NCBI GenBank assembly: GCA_965215055.1
Contig: OZ244046.1
Location: forward strand, 992,001-1,056,000
DNA: 64,000 nucleotides
Direction of reading: 5' to 3'
Origin: G965215055 sp965215055
Lineage (GTDB): Bacteria > Pseudomonadota > Gammaproteobacteria > UBA4575
Positions within the stretch are counted from its first letter, which is position 1, and every line of letters starts with the position of its first letter. Positions 41,463-48,627 of this stretch are shown here, one piece after another. A program made the translations under genes and the position numbers. The notes under the pieces are model-generated. The model was not told the origin of the DNA. It ran no database searches and saw nothing but the letters and a program-made list of their open reading frames with translations.

Positions 41463-42310
41463 GCGAGAGACATAGAGGCATCATTCCACTTTTTTTGTAA
41501 CCTGCGTATCCCGTTTACTTCTTTCATTAGCACTTCAAGTGGTGGAATGTTGAAATCTCTTTCCAACAGGGTTGGAAATACTCCGAACAACTCATAGGCC
41601 TTTTCGAGAAGGCTCCAGACGGGATTAATCACGTCAGTTCCGTGAGTATCGACGATTAAATCCTCTGCTTCATTGTAATGGCCGGCTATATGGCAGTAGG
41701 CAATGCGTTCACCAGGCAAGGCACGTAAAAATTCTCCCGGATCATAGCGATGATTTACCGAGTTGACGTAAACGTTATTTACATCAAGTAACAAATTGCA
41801 ATCTGCCTCTTGCAGAACGGCGTTAATAAAAGTTATCTCGTCCATTTCTTTGCCGGGCACGGCATAGTACGAGACGTTTTCTACCGCAATTTTCCTTTCC
41901 AGAATTTCCTGCACGCGCCTGATTCTACCGGCTACGTAATGTACCGCTTCTTGTGTAAATGGAATCGGCAACAGGTCATACAAGTGCCCGTCATCAGAAC
42001 AGTAACTCAGGTGTTCGCTGTAACAACGGATATTGTGCCGGTTCAAAAATTCTTTAACGTCTTGAACCAGTGATTCGTCGAGCGGCGCGGGGCTACCCAG
42101 CGACAGTGATAATCCATGAGTAACAAAGGGGATTTGTTCCGTAAGCGCACGCAGGCGTTTACCCAATTTGCCACCAACTCCGATCCAGTTTTCCGGTGCA
42201 ATCTCCATGAAGTTGATGTCCGTTGGAAGGGCTTCCTTCAACTCATCCAGAAAATCACGGCGCAAACCAAGGCCTGCACCTGTTACCGGGTATGTCTTTT
42301 TTGACTGCAC
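41459..42310 (-). CDS. hvfB: HvfB, DUF692-family multinuclear iron peptide oxidase
   Basis: 283 residues with the TIM-barrel and metal ligands of DUF692/MbnB: FVTHGLSLSLGSP, CYSEHLSYCSDDGHL, KIAVENVSYY, NLLLDVNNVYVNS, AYCHIAGHYN, IVDTHGTDV and TLLERDFNIP. The family uses an iron cluster and oxygen to turn peptide cysteines into heterocycles such as oxazolone with thioamide. The substrate is most likely the EGKCG peptide encoded just upstream. The gene starts about 210 bases after hvfA, with a hairpin between, and overlaps hvfC. Confidence 0.93.
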   Translation of the reverse strand: MQSKKTYPVTGAGLGLRRDFLDELKEALPTDINFMEIAPENWIGVGGKLGKRLRALTEQIPFVTHGLSLSLGSPAPLDESLVQDVKEFLNRHNIRCYSEHLSYCSDDGHLYDLLPIPFTQEAVHYVAGRIRRVQEILERKIAVENVSYYAVPGKEMDEITFINAVLQEADCNLLLDVNNVYVNSVNHRYDPGEFLRALPGERIAYCHIAGHYNEAEDLIVDTHGTDVINPVWSLLEKAYELFGVFPTLLERDFNIPPLEVLMKEVNGIRRLQKKWNDASMSLA

Positions 42311-42438
42311 GTTGTATGGCTTCCCCTTTAACCAGGCAAGCTTCCTGTCATCGGCAGGTAATGATTTTAGCGGGCGGGATCATTTCCCTAAAAATATACG
42401 TATGGCAGGGTTTATTGGCTAACAAGGCATAGCTAGAT

Positions 42439-42471
42439 GAGAAACGACAAACGTAATGTTCATCGTTTCTC
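42439..42471 (-). terminator. Hairpin between hvfA and hvfB, probable attenuator
   Basis: GAGAAACGA (42439-42447) pairs perfectly with TCGTTTCTC (42463-42471), with a possible inner AAC-GTT pairing. No T-run follows on the transcript strand, so partial termination or RNA stabilisation is more likely than a full stop. It lies after the precursor gene and before its enzymes. Confidence 0.6.
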
Positions 42472-42519
42472 AAGTTTGACAAAAAAGATTTGATTCAACT
42501 GTCACTCTTTTCTTTTTCG

Positions 42520-42909
42520 CTATTTATCTTCACCACATTTGCCCTCACCACACTTGCCTTCACCGCGTTTGCCTTTATCGCATTTACCCTCACCACACTT
42601 GCCTTCGCCACATTTACCTTCGCCGCGTTTGCCTTCACCACATTTACCCTCACCGCACTTGCCTTCGCCGCGTTTGCCTTCACCGCATTTACCCTCGCCA
42701 CATTTGCCTTCACCGCACTTGCCTTCGCCACTCTTTTCTTCTCCACACTTGCCTTCACCATGGCTGCCTGCAATCATATAGCCCGAGGAAAAGGTAGTGA
42801 TTTCGAAAGGATTTTCCTGCGCACTCGCGGCTGGAATTGCAAATGCACCTGTAGCAAGAGCTGCACCAACGGCAGCAGCAAGGGGCTTCAGTTCAGTTTT
42901 TTTGGACAT
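42520..42909 (-). CDS. hvfA: HvfA, EGKCG-repeat copper-buffering RiPP precursor (bufferin/oxazolin type)
   Basis: 129 residues. A signal peptide (PLAAAVGAALATGAFAIPAA, cut near ASAQ) precedes a short spacer and then fifteen five-residue repeats from residue 52 to 126. Ten repeats read EGKCG, with the variants EGKRG (twice), EEKSG, EGKCD and KGKRG, giving eleven cysteines in all. The EGKCG cysteines are the sites that HvfBC converts into copper-binding heterocycles, so the secreted peptide should chelate copper. AGGAGA lies just upstream of the ATG. The precursor is longer and more repetitive than the HvfA of Haemophilus that I remember. Confidence 0.93.
   Translation of the reverse strand: MSKKTELKPLAAAVGAALATGAFAIPAASAQENPFEITTFSSGYMIAGSHGEGKCGEEKSGEGKCGEGKCGEGKCGEGKRGEGKCGEGKCGEGKRGEGKCGEGKCGEGKCDKGKRGEGKCGEGKCGEDK
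42532..42756 (-). repeat. 15-base tandem repeat tract coding for EGKCG pentapeptides
   Basis: Fifteen in-frame 15-base units lie within hvfA. Synonymous variation between units is small, so copy number can change by slippage or recombination without a frameshift, altering the number of copper sites. Confidence 0.9.
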
Positions 42910-42961
42910 GTTTTATTCTCCTGATACATATTGGGGGTGGCATTCACCAAAGTTACAGATA

Positions 42962-42988
42962 TGTGACTGTGCCAACCTTTCAAAGTTC
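42962..42988 (-). promoter_or_regulatory. Candidate ECF-sigma-type promoter of the hvf operon
   Basis: On the minus strand GAACTT (42988-42983) is followed after 15 bases by GTCACA (42967-42962), which resembles the GAACTT...GTC form of extracytoplasmic-function sigma promoters. It lies about 50 bases before the hvfA start. Operons of this kind are often ECF-controlled, but no such sigma gene lies nearby. Confidence 0.35.
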
Positions 42989-43028
42989 TCATTACTAAAT
43001 GTATCTCTAAAAATACACGATTCCTTAT

Positions 43029-43664
43029 CTAGTATATATTCTTATTGCGATATTCGCATAGATCTATGATTGCGCACGCATTGCACTTGGGTTTGCGCGC
43101 GATGCAGGTGTAGCGACCATGCAGGATCAACCAGTGATGCGCGTGCATTTTGTATTGCTCGGGGACAAATTTTTCCAGCCTCTGTTCGACGACCAGTACA
43201 TTTTTCCCCGGTGCAATTCCGGTGCGGTTTGCAACCCTGAAGATATGGGTGTCAACAGCAATGGTGGGCTGTCCAAATGCGTTATTAAGCACTACGTTGG
43301 CTGTTTTTCTCCCCACGCCAGGTAGGGTTTGCAGCCCCTTTCGATCACGTGGAATACGACCACCGTGCTTGTCGATAAGAATTTGGCTGGCCGCGATAAT
43401 ATTTTTTGCCTTGTTGTTGAACAGTCCTATCGACTTGATGTAAGTCTTCAGCCCTTCCTCTCCCAATGCCAGCATCTTTGCAGGGGTGTTGGCGACTTTG
43501 AACAGGTCCTTGGTAGCCTTGTTCACGCTTACGTCCGTCGCCTGCGCGGATAATATCACTGCTACCAGTAGTTCGAAATTGGAGCCGTGTTTGAGTTCGG
43601 TTTTGGGGTTGGGGTTAGTCTTTTTCAGCCTGCGAAAGATTTCTTTTCTTTTTGCTTCGTTCAT
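43029..43664 (-). CDS. nth: Endonuclease III, DNA glycosylase/AP lyase
   Basis: 211 residues. The helix-hairpin-helix LPGVGRKTANVV holds the catalytic Lys, and VDTHIFRVANR the catalytic Asp. The C-terminal [4Fe-4S] loop CIARKPKCNACAIIDLC has the exact CX6CX2CX5C spacing. It removes oxidised pyrimidines and nicks the abasic site. It overlaps the RnfB-like gene by 4 bases, and nth is normally the gene after rnf operons in gammaproteobacteria, so the arrangement is ancestral. Confidence 0.97.
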   Translation of the reverse strand: MNEAKRKEIFRRLKKTNPNPKTELKHGSNFELLVAVILSAQATDVSVNKATKDLFKVANTPAKMLALGEEGLKTYIKSIGLFNNKAKNIIAASQILIDKHGGRIPRDRKGLQTLPGVGRKTANVVLNNAFGQPTIAVDTHIFRVANRTGIAPGKNVLVVEQRLEKFVPEQYKMHAHHWLILHGRYTCIARKPKCNACAIIDLCEYRNKNIY

Positions 43665-44056
43665 TGTCGATTTAATACGGCATTTTTCTTGCGCTCAAAT
43701 AATTCCTGTTTTTCCTTTTCCAGTCTTGTCAATCTGCGGGCACGTTGTTCTCTATTATCGCGTGAGAACTTCGCGAAGGCTTCTTTCCATTCACGTTGCT
43801 GGCGTGTTGATGCTCCAGCACGAGCGTCATCAAAATACGTATTGGCTACCAGTTCGATGCAGTCGACCGGACACGGTGGCAGGCATAGTTTACACCCCGT
43901 GCAATACTGAACGATAACCGTGTGCATACGTTTTGCAGCACCCACGATGGCGTCGAAGGGGCAGGCCTTGATGCAGAGCGTACAGCCAATGCACCGCTTT
44001 TCATCGATACGCGCAATAAATTTACCCGTTGGAATGATGGCGTTGCTGTTTGCCAC
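43661..44056 (-). CDS. Short RnfB/RsxB-like diferredoxin protein, remnant of an rnf locus
   Basis: 131 residues with two ferredoxin motifs, CIGCTLCIKACPFDAI and CTGCKLCLPPCPVDCIEL, that match the C-terminal part of RnfB. The hydrophobic N-terminal anchor and the first RnfB cluster are missing, and a long charged helix (RRLTRLEKEKQELFERKKNA) follows. No rnfA, C, D, G or E gene flanks it. The gene lies between metG and nth, where a full rnf operon stands in many gammaproteobacteria. It probably serves as a soluble ferredoxin, perhaps reshaped for the sulfur pathway. MANSNAIIPT at the start suits translation from ATG 44056. Confidence 0.88.
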   Translation of the reverse strand: MANSNAIIPTGKFIARIDEKRCIGCTLCIKACPFDAIVGAAKRMHTVIVQYCTGCKLCLPPCPVDCIELVANTYFDDARAGASTRQQREWKEAFAKFSRDNREQRARRLTRLEKEKQELFERKKNAVLNRQ

Positions 44057-44062
44057 GTGCCG

Positions 44063-46150
44063 CTATTTCACGCGCATCCCCGGCACAGCTCCATGGTCAG
44101 GCTGTAGCAAAAAAATATCTTTTCCACCAGGACCCGCGGCCAGTACCATGCCTTCAGACGTACCAAAGCGCATTTTACGCGGTGCCAGATTGGCCACTAC
44201 AACAGTCAGGCGCCCCTCGATTTCCTGCGGCGAATAAGCCGACTTGATCCCTGCAAACACCTTGCGTTGTGCGTGGCCCGTGGGCGCACCCAAATCCAAT
44301 GTCAACTCGAGTAATTTATCGGCACCTTCGACGTGTTCAGCCTTCAGAATTTTCGCCACTCTGAAATCCAGCTTGGCAAAGTCGTCAAAGCTGACTTCGT
44401 CACTAATCGGATCGACGGCCTTGGTGGGAACGTCTTCCAAAGCAATTTCATTACTTGCCGAGTCCTCGGTCTGAGGTGGGCTGTCCTCCCTGGAATCTTC
44501 AACCATGTCTGTAATGGATTTCTTTTCAATCCGTGTAACCAGGGATTTGAACGTATTGATTTCATGTCCATCCGGCAAGGCTTTGGCATCAGACAAATCT
44601 CTCCAGTCAGTCATCGTATTCAGGAAGTTTTCTGATTTCGTGGCAAGCTCCGGCATGACGGGTTTCAGATAGCCGACCAGCAAACGATACATGTTCAGCC
44701 CGAAGCTGCATACCTGGTGCACCTCATCCCGTCTTGATCCATCCTTGATGTTTTTCCACGGTTCAAATTGGTCAATCAGCGCATTGGTGGTATCGGCCAA
44801 GTTCATAATCTTGGTGACGACATTTGCATATTGCCTATTTTCATAACAAGACGTTATATTTTCATTCACGCTGCTCATTTCATTAAATACTGTCGTGCAA
44901 GCCGCAGGAAAGGTGGCAACAAGCCTGCCACCAAAGTACTTGGTGATAAAGCTTGCACAACGGCTGGCAATGTTCACCAGTTTTCCAACCACGTCGCTGT
45001 TTACACGCTGTTGAAAATCATTCAGGTTCAAATCGATGTCATGTACACCTTCGCCCAGTTTCGCAGCAAAATAGTAACGTAGATATTCCGGATTCAAATG
45101 ATTGAGGTACGTGCGCGCCTTGATAAACGTGCCGCGCGACTTCGACATTTTCTTGCCATCAACGGTCAGAAATCCATGACAATAGACCGCGGTAGGAATG
45201 CGATAATCCGCGCCATGTAGCATGGCTGGCCAGAACAGCACGTGAAAATAGGCAATGTCCTTGCCGATAAAATGATACACCTCGTGCCTGCTGTCGGTTT
45301 TCCAGTACGCGTCAAAATCTTTATTTGTGCGGTCGCAATACTGTTGCAGACTTGCCATGTAGCCTACCGGTGCATCCAACCATACGTAGAAATACTTGTT
45401 AGGCGCGTCGGGAATTTCAAAGCCAAAATAGGGTGCGTCCCTGGAGATATCCCAATCCTTCAGGCCGATATGGAACCACTCTCTGAGCTTGTTGGTAATC
45501 TCCGGCTGCAAGTGATCGCCCTCGATCCAGTCTTGCAACACGTCTTTGAAATTGTTTAACCTGAAAAAGTAATGCAGGTTTTCTTTTTTGACGGGTGTGG
45601 CCCCGCTTATGGATGAATAGGGATTGATTAATTCCGCCGGGGTATAAGTCGTTCCACAGACTTCACAATTGTCCCCGTACTGATCCTTGGCATGACATTT
45701 GGGGCATTCACCTTTAACGAAGCGGTCAGGCAGAAACACTTCGTCTTGCGGGTCATACAGGTCCGTCACCATCCTGGTAGTAATATGCCCGTTTTTCCGC
45801 AAACGTTTATAAATGCGTATCGCGTGAAACCTGTTTTCTTCAGAGTGCGTCGAGTGGTAATTATCATGCTCGATGTGGAAATCGGCGAAATCCTTTTCGT
45901 GTTCTGCTTTGACCCTGGCAATGAGAACCTCTGGTGTAACGCCTTCCTGTTGCGCCTTGAGCATGATCGGCGTGCCATGCGCATCGTCCGCGCATATATA
46001 TATGCAACTCTCGATCTCGTCACGGCGCATCTTTTGAAACCGCACCCAGATATCAGTCTGGATGTACTCTACCAGGTGCCCGATATGAATAGGCCCGTTG
46101 GCATAAGGCAGGGCACTGGTAACCAGGATATTGCGCTTTTGGTTAGACAT
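44063..46150 (-). CDS. metG: Methionyl-tRNA synthetase
   Basis: 695 residues. The class I motifs are ALPYANGPIHIGHL and KKMSKSRG, and the zinc knuckle CPKCHAKDQYGDNCEVCG is of the type with two Cys pairs. The C-terminal domain (FDDFAKLDFRVAKILKAEHV, then GLVTSRV-like region near VVVANLAPRKMRF) is the EMAP-type tRNA-binding domain, which allows dimerisation. The length is that of the long bacterial form. The gene is divergent from apbC with 166 bases between, and six bases separate it from the RnfB-like gene. Confidence 0.98.
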   Translation of the reverse strand: MSNQKRNILVTSALPYANGPIHIGHLVEYIQTDIWVRFQKMRRDEIESCIYICADDAHGTPIMLKAQQEGVTPEVLIARVKAEHEKDFADFHIEHDNYHSTHSEENRFHAIRIYKRLRKNGHITTRMVTDLYDPQDEVFLPDRFVKGECPKCHAKDQYGDNCEVCGTTYTPAELINPYSSISGATPVKKENLHYFFRLNNFKDVLQDWIEGDHLQPEITNKLREWFHIGLKDWDISRDAPYFGFEIPDAPNKYFYVWLDAPVGYMASLQQYCDRTNKDFDAYWKTDSRHEVYHFIGKDIAYFHVLFWPAMLHGADYRIPTAVYCHGFLTVDGKKMSKSRGTFIKARTYLNHLNPEYLRYYFAAKLGEGVHDIDLNLNDFQQRVNSDVVGKLVNIASRCASFITKYFGGRLVATFPAACTTVFNEMSSVNENITSCYENRQYANVVTKIMNLADTTNALIDQFEPWKNIKDGSRRDEVHQVCSFGLNMYRLLVGYLKPVMPELATKSENFLNTMTDWRDLSDAKALPDGHEINTFKSLVTRIEKKSITDMVEDSREDSPPQTEDSASNEIALEDVPTKAVDPISDEVSFDDFAKLDFRVAKILKAEHVEGADKLLELTLDLGAPTGHAQRKVFAGIKSAYSPQEIEGRLTVVVANLAPRKMRFGTSEGMVLAAGPGGKDIFLLQPDHGAVPGMRVK

Positions 46151-46316
46151 GATTTTGGCTTGCCACCTTAACAGGTTGCCTGAAATACCGCTATTTTTTA
46201 TGGCGTTTGGCTACTCGTGCAAAGGGCTTTGTAGTGGATACCAGATACCAGCTAGCGTGATATAGTAGGCATCTTCTTAGCCGTTAGCCTGACTGTATCC
46301 TGGGAGAACAAAACAC

Positions 46317-47405
46317 ATGGCCGAGCTTAACAGAGAAAAGATCGAAGCTGCACTCAAACAGATCCAGGACCCTTACCTTGGCAAGGACCTGGTGACTGCT
46401 GATACCGTGAAAGACATTGATATAGAAAATGACACGGTGAGCATCGTCGTGAAGCTTGGCTATCCCGCCAAGGGTATTACGGGCGGGCTTGCCAAGGAAA
46501 TTGAGAAAGCAGTCCTTGCTGCGGGTGCGGCCAGTGTCACTGCTGACGTGAGTTGGCAGATTGAGGCACGCACCGTGCAAAAAAGTCTCAAGCCCCTGGA
46601 GAACATAAAAAACGTCATTGCGATCGCGTCTGGCAAAGGAGGAGTGGGGAAATCCACCACGGCGGTCAACTTAGCCCTGGCATTATCAATGGAAGGGGCA
46701 ATCGTGGGCGTACTGGACGCGGATATTTACGGCCCCAGTCAGCCACGCATGCTAGGCGTCAGTGGACAGCCTAAATCCAGTGACGGTAAAAGCCTGGAGC
46801 CAATGGAGGCACATGGCCTGCAAGCCATGTCGATCGGGTTCTTGATTGATGAAGAAACCCCGATGATCTGGCGCGGCCCCATGGTAACCCAGGCACTGGA
46901 GCAGCTACTGAATGATACACGCTGGCGCAAGCTCGATTACCTGGTGGTTGACCTGCCCCCGGGAACGGGTGACGTACAACTGACCCTGGCGCAAAAGATA
47001 CCTGTGAGTGGCGCAATTATCGTAACCACGCCGCAGGATATTGCCCTTCTTGACGCACGCAAGGGATTGAAAATGTTTGAAAAGGTTGAAGTGCCCGTGT
47101 TGGGAGTCGTGGAAAACATGAGCATTCATATTTGCAGTGAATGCGGCCATGAAGAACCTATCTTTGGCCAAGGTGGTGGTCAGCGCATGGCCGAAGAATC
47201 AGGTGTTGAGGTGCTGGGTGCGCTGCCACTCGACATTCATATTCGGGAACAGGCAGATGGTGGGAACCCGACGGTCGCTGCCATGCCGGACAGCCGCGTT
47301 GCCGAAATCTACCGCGAGATTGCGCGTAAGGCGGCGGCCAGGCTTGCAGCGCGAAGTAAGGATTATAGCGCCAAGTTTCCCAAGATCGTTATCCAGAATA
47401 CGTAG
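46317..47405 (+). CDS. apbC: ApbC/Mrp, P-loop Fe-S cluster carrier ATPase
   Basis: 362 residues. An N-terminal DUF59/MIP18 part (about 1-90) is followed by the ATPase with GKGGVGKSTTAVNLALAL, DADIYGPSQP and VVDLPPGTGDVQL. The cluster-binding CxxC motif is HICSECGHEEP. The protein carries [4Fe-4S] clusters to target enzymes; the many Fe-S proteins of this region make demand high. It is followed by dcd after 11 bases, and metG is divergent, a common gammaproteobacterial order. No oddity is seen. Confidence 0.96.
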   Translation: MAELNREKIEAALKQIQDPYLGKDLVTADTVKDIDIENDTVSIVVKLGYPAKGITGGLAKEIEKAVLAAGAASVTADVSWQIEARTVQKSLKPLENIKNVIAIASGKGGVGKSTTAVNLALALSMEGAIVGVLDADIYGPSQPRMLGVSGQPKSSDGKSLEPMEAHGLQAMSIGFLIDEETPMIWRGPMVTQALEQLLNDTRWRKLDYLVVDLPPGTGDVQLTLAQKIPVSGAIIVTTPQDIALLDARKGLKMFEKVEVPVLGVVENMSIHICSECGHEEPIFGQGGGQRMAEESGVEVLGALPLDIHIREQADGGNPTVAAMPDSRVAEIYREIARKAAARLAARSKDYSAKFPKIVIQNT

Positions 47406-47416
47406 TCATCCTGATT

Positions 47417-47983
47417 ATGGCGATTAAACCGGATCACTGGATTCGTGAAATGGCGCAGCGGCACGGCATGATAGAACCATTTGAAGCAAACCAGGTGCGC
47501 ACCAATCGTCACGACCGCGTGATTTCCTACGGCACGTCCAGTTACGGCTATGACGTACGTTGCGCGGATGAATTCAAGATTTTTACCAATATCAATTCCG
47601 CTATCGTGGACCCGAAGAGTTTCGACAAGGAAGGGTTTGTTGATCTCAAGGCAAACGAATGCGTGATTCCTCCCAACTCTTTTGTGCTTGCGAATACGGT
47701 GGAATATTTTCGCATCCCGCGCTCGGTGTTGACGATCTGCGTGGGTAAATCAACGTACGCGCGTTGTGGAATCATCATCAACGTTACGCCGCTGGAGCCC
47801 GAATGGGAAGGGCACGTGACGATTGAAATCTCCAACTCGACTCCACTGCCAGCAAAAATTTATGCCAATGAAGGCATTGCGCAGATGCTGTTTTTTGAGG
47901 CCGATGAAATCTGCGAAGTCTCCTACAAGGACCGCGGAGGAAAATACCAGGGACAGAAGGGAGTTACCCTTCCCAAGGCGTAA
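47417..47983 (+). CDS. dcd: dCTP deaminase
   Basis: 188 residues. The signature parts are SSYGYDVRCADEFKIF, GKSTYARCGIIINVTPLEPE and EGHVTIEISNSTPLPAKIY, with ANEGIAQMLFF at the end of the core. The enzyme deaminates dCTP to dUTP on the route to dTTP. It is 11 bases after apbC. A long frame running through its 3' end belongs to the next gene only from 48057 on. Confidence 0.97.
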   Translation: MAIKPDHWIREMAQRHGMIEPFEANQVRTNRHDRVISYGTSSYGYDVRCADEFKIFTNINSAIVDPKSFDKEGFVDLKANECVIPPNSFVLANTVEYFRIPRSVLTICVGKSTYARCGIIINVTPLEPEWEGHVTIEISNSTPLPAKIYANEGIAQMLFFEADEICEVSYKDRGGKYQGQKGVTLPKA

Positions 47984-48056
47984 CGTTGCAACTTCATGCG
48001 CGGTGAAAAATCCATTAAAATTAATTCAGAATATCCACACCATCACTAGGCAAATC

Positions 48057-48596
48057 ATGACAAAGAATCTGACGATCAGGACCAACGCGGCCCAGCCTGC
48101 TCACCTGCCGTCGATGCCCATGAAATGCCGTGTCGTCCTGCCGTTCATCGCAATGCTGATCCTTGCCATCCCGGCGCGAGCCGAGACCGTGACGGATTAT
48201 GATCGGTTTAAGCTGTGGAACGATTGCCGTCCGATGGAACTGATAGTTGAAGACTTGGACAAGGATGAGACGGACATCGGGCTGACGAAGGACGCCATAA
48301 CGGTCGCGGTGCGCAGCAGGCTTCGCGCGGCACGACTCTACACGGCGAAGCGGGGGCCGCACTACTTGTATATCAACGTGAACGTAGTTGGCACAGCATT
48401 TAGTTACTCAGTCGAATACAAAAAAAGGGTAAAGGATCGCGCATCCGGCTTATCGACATTTGCTACAACTTGGGACACCGGCGGCACAGGTACGCACGGT
48501 CCTGATGCATCCTACATCCTGTCGTTGGTATCCCAATATGTGGACAAGTTCATCGATGAATACCTGCGAGTAAACGAGGATGCCTGCAAAAGCTAG
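48057..48596 (+). CDS. Small exported protein of unknown function
   Basis: 179 residues from ATG 48057 (AGG upstream); an ATG at 48120 would give a classical signal peptide directly. The signal is MKCRVVLPFIAMLILAIPA with a cut near ARAET. The mature part has a single globular domain with WNDCRPMELIVEDLD, ITVAVRSRLRAARLY and LYINVNVVGTAFSYSVEYK, and a C-terminal Cys that could pair with the first. Such exported proteins with alternating strands occur widely without known role. It is downstream of dcd by 73 bases on the same strand. Confidence 0.7.
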   Translation: MTKNLTIRTNAAQPAHLPSMPMKCRVVLPFIAMLILAIPARAETVTDYDRFKLWNDCRPMELIVEDLDKDETDIGLTKDAITVAVRSRLRAARLYTAKRGPHYLYINVNVVGTAFSYSVEYKKRVKDRASGLSTFATTWDTGGTGTHGPDASYILSLVSQYVDKFIDEYLRVNEDACKS

Positions 48597-48627
48597 GTGA
48601 ACGTAGCGCAGAGGCCGTTTTGTTGCT

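Noticed and set aside
42532..42756. Regular 15-base tandem repeats, at first sight a repeat array or CRISPR
   Set aside because: The units are contiguous, without spacers, and code in frame for EGKCG peptides in a protein with a signal peptide.
42495..42773. Ala/Val/Asn-rich open frame across the hvfA repeats
   Set aside because: It is a shifted reading of the 15-base repeats on the same strand; the signal peptide and ribosome site support the hvfA frame.
47823..48056. Extended N-terminus of the small exported protein inside dcd
   Set aside because: It overlaps the conserved 3' half of dcd and would hide the signal peptide.
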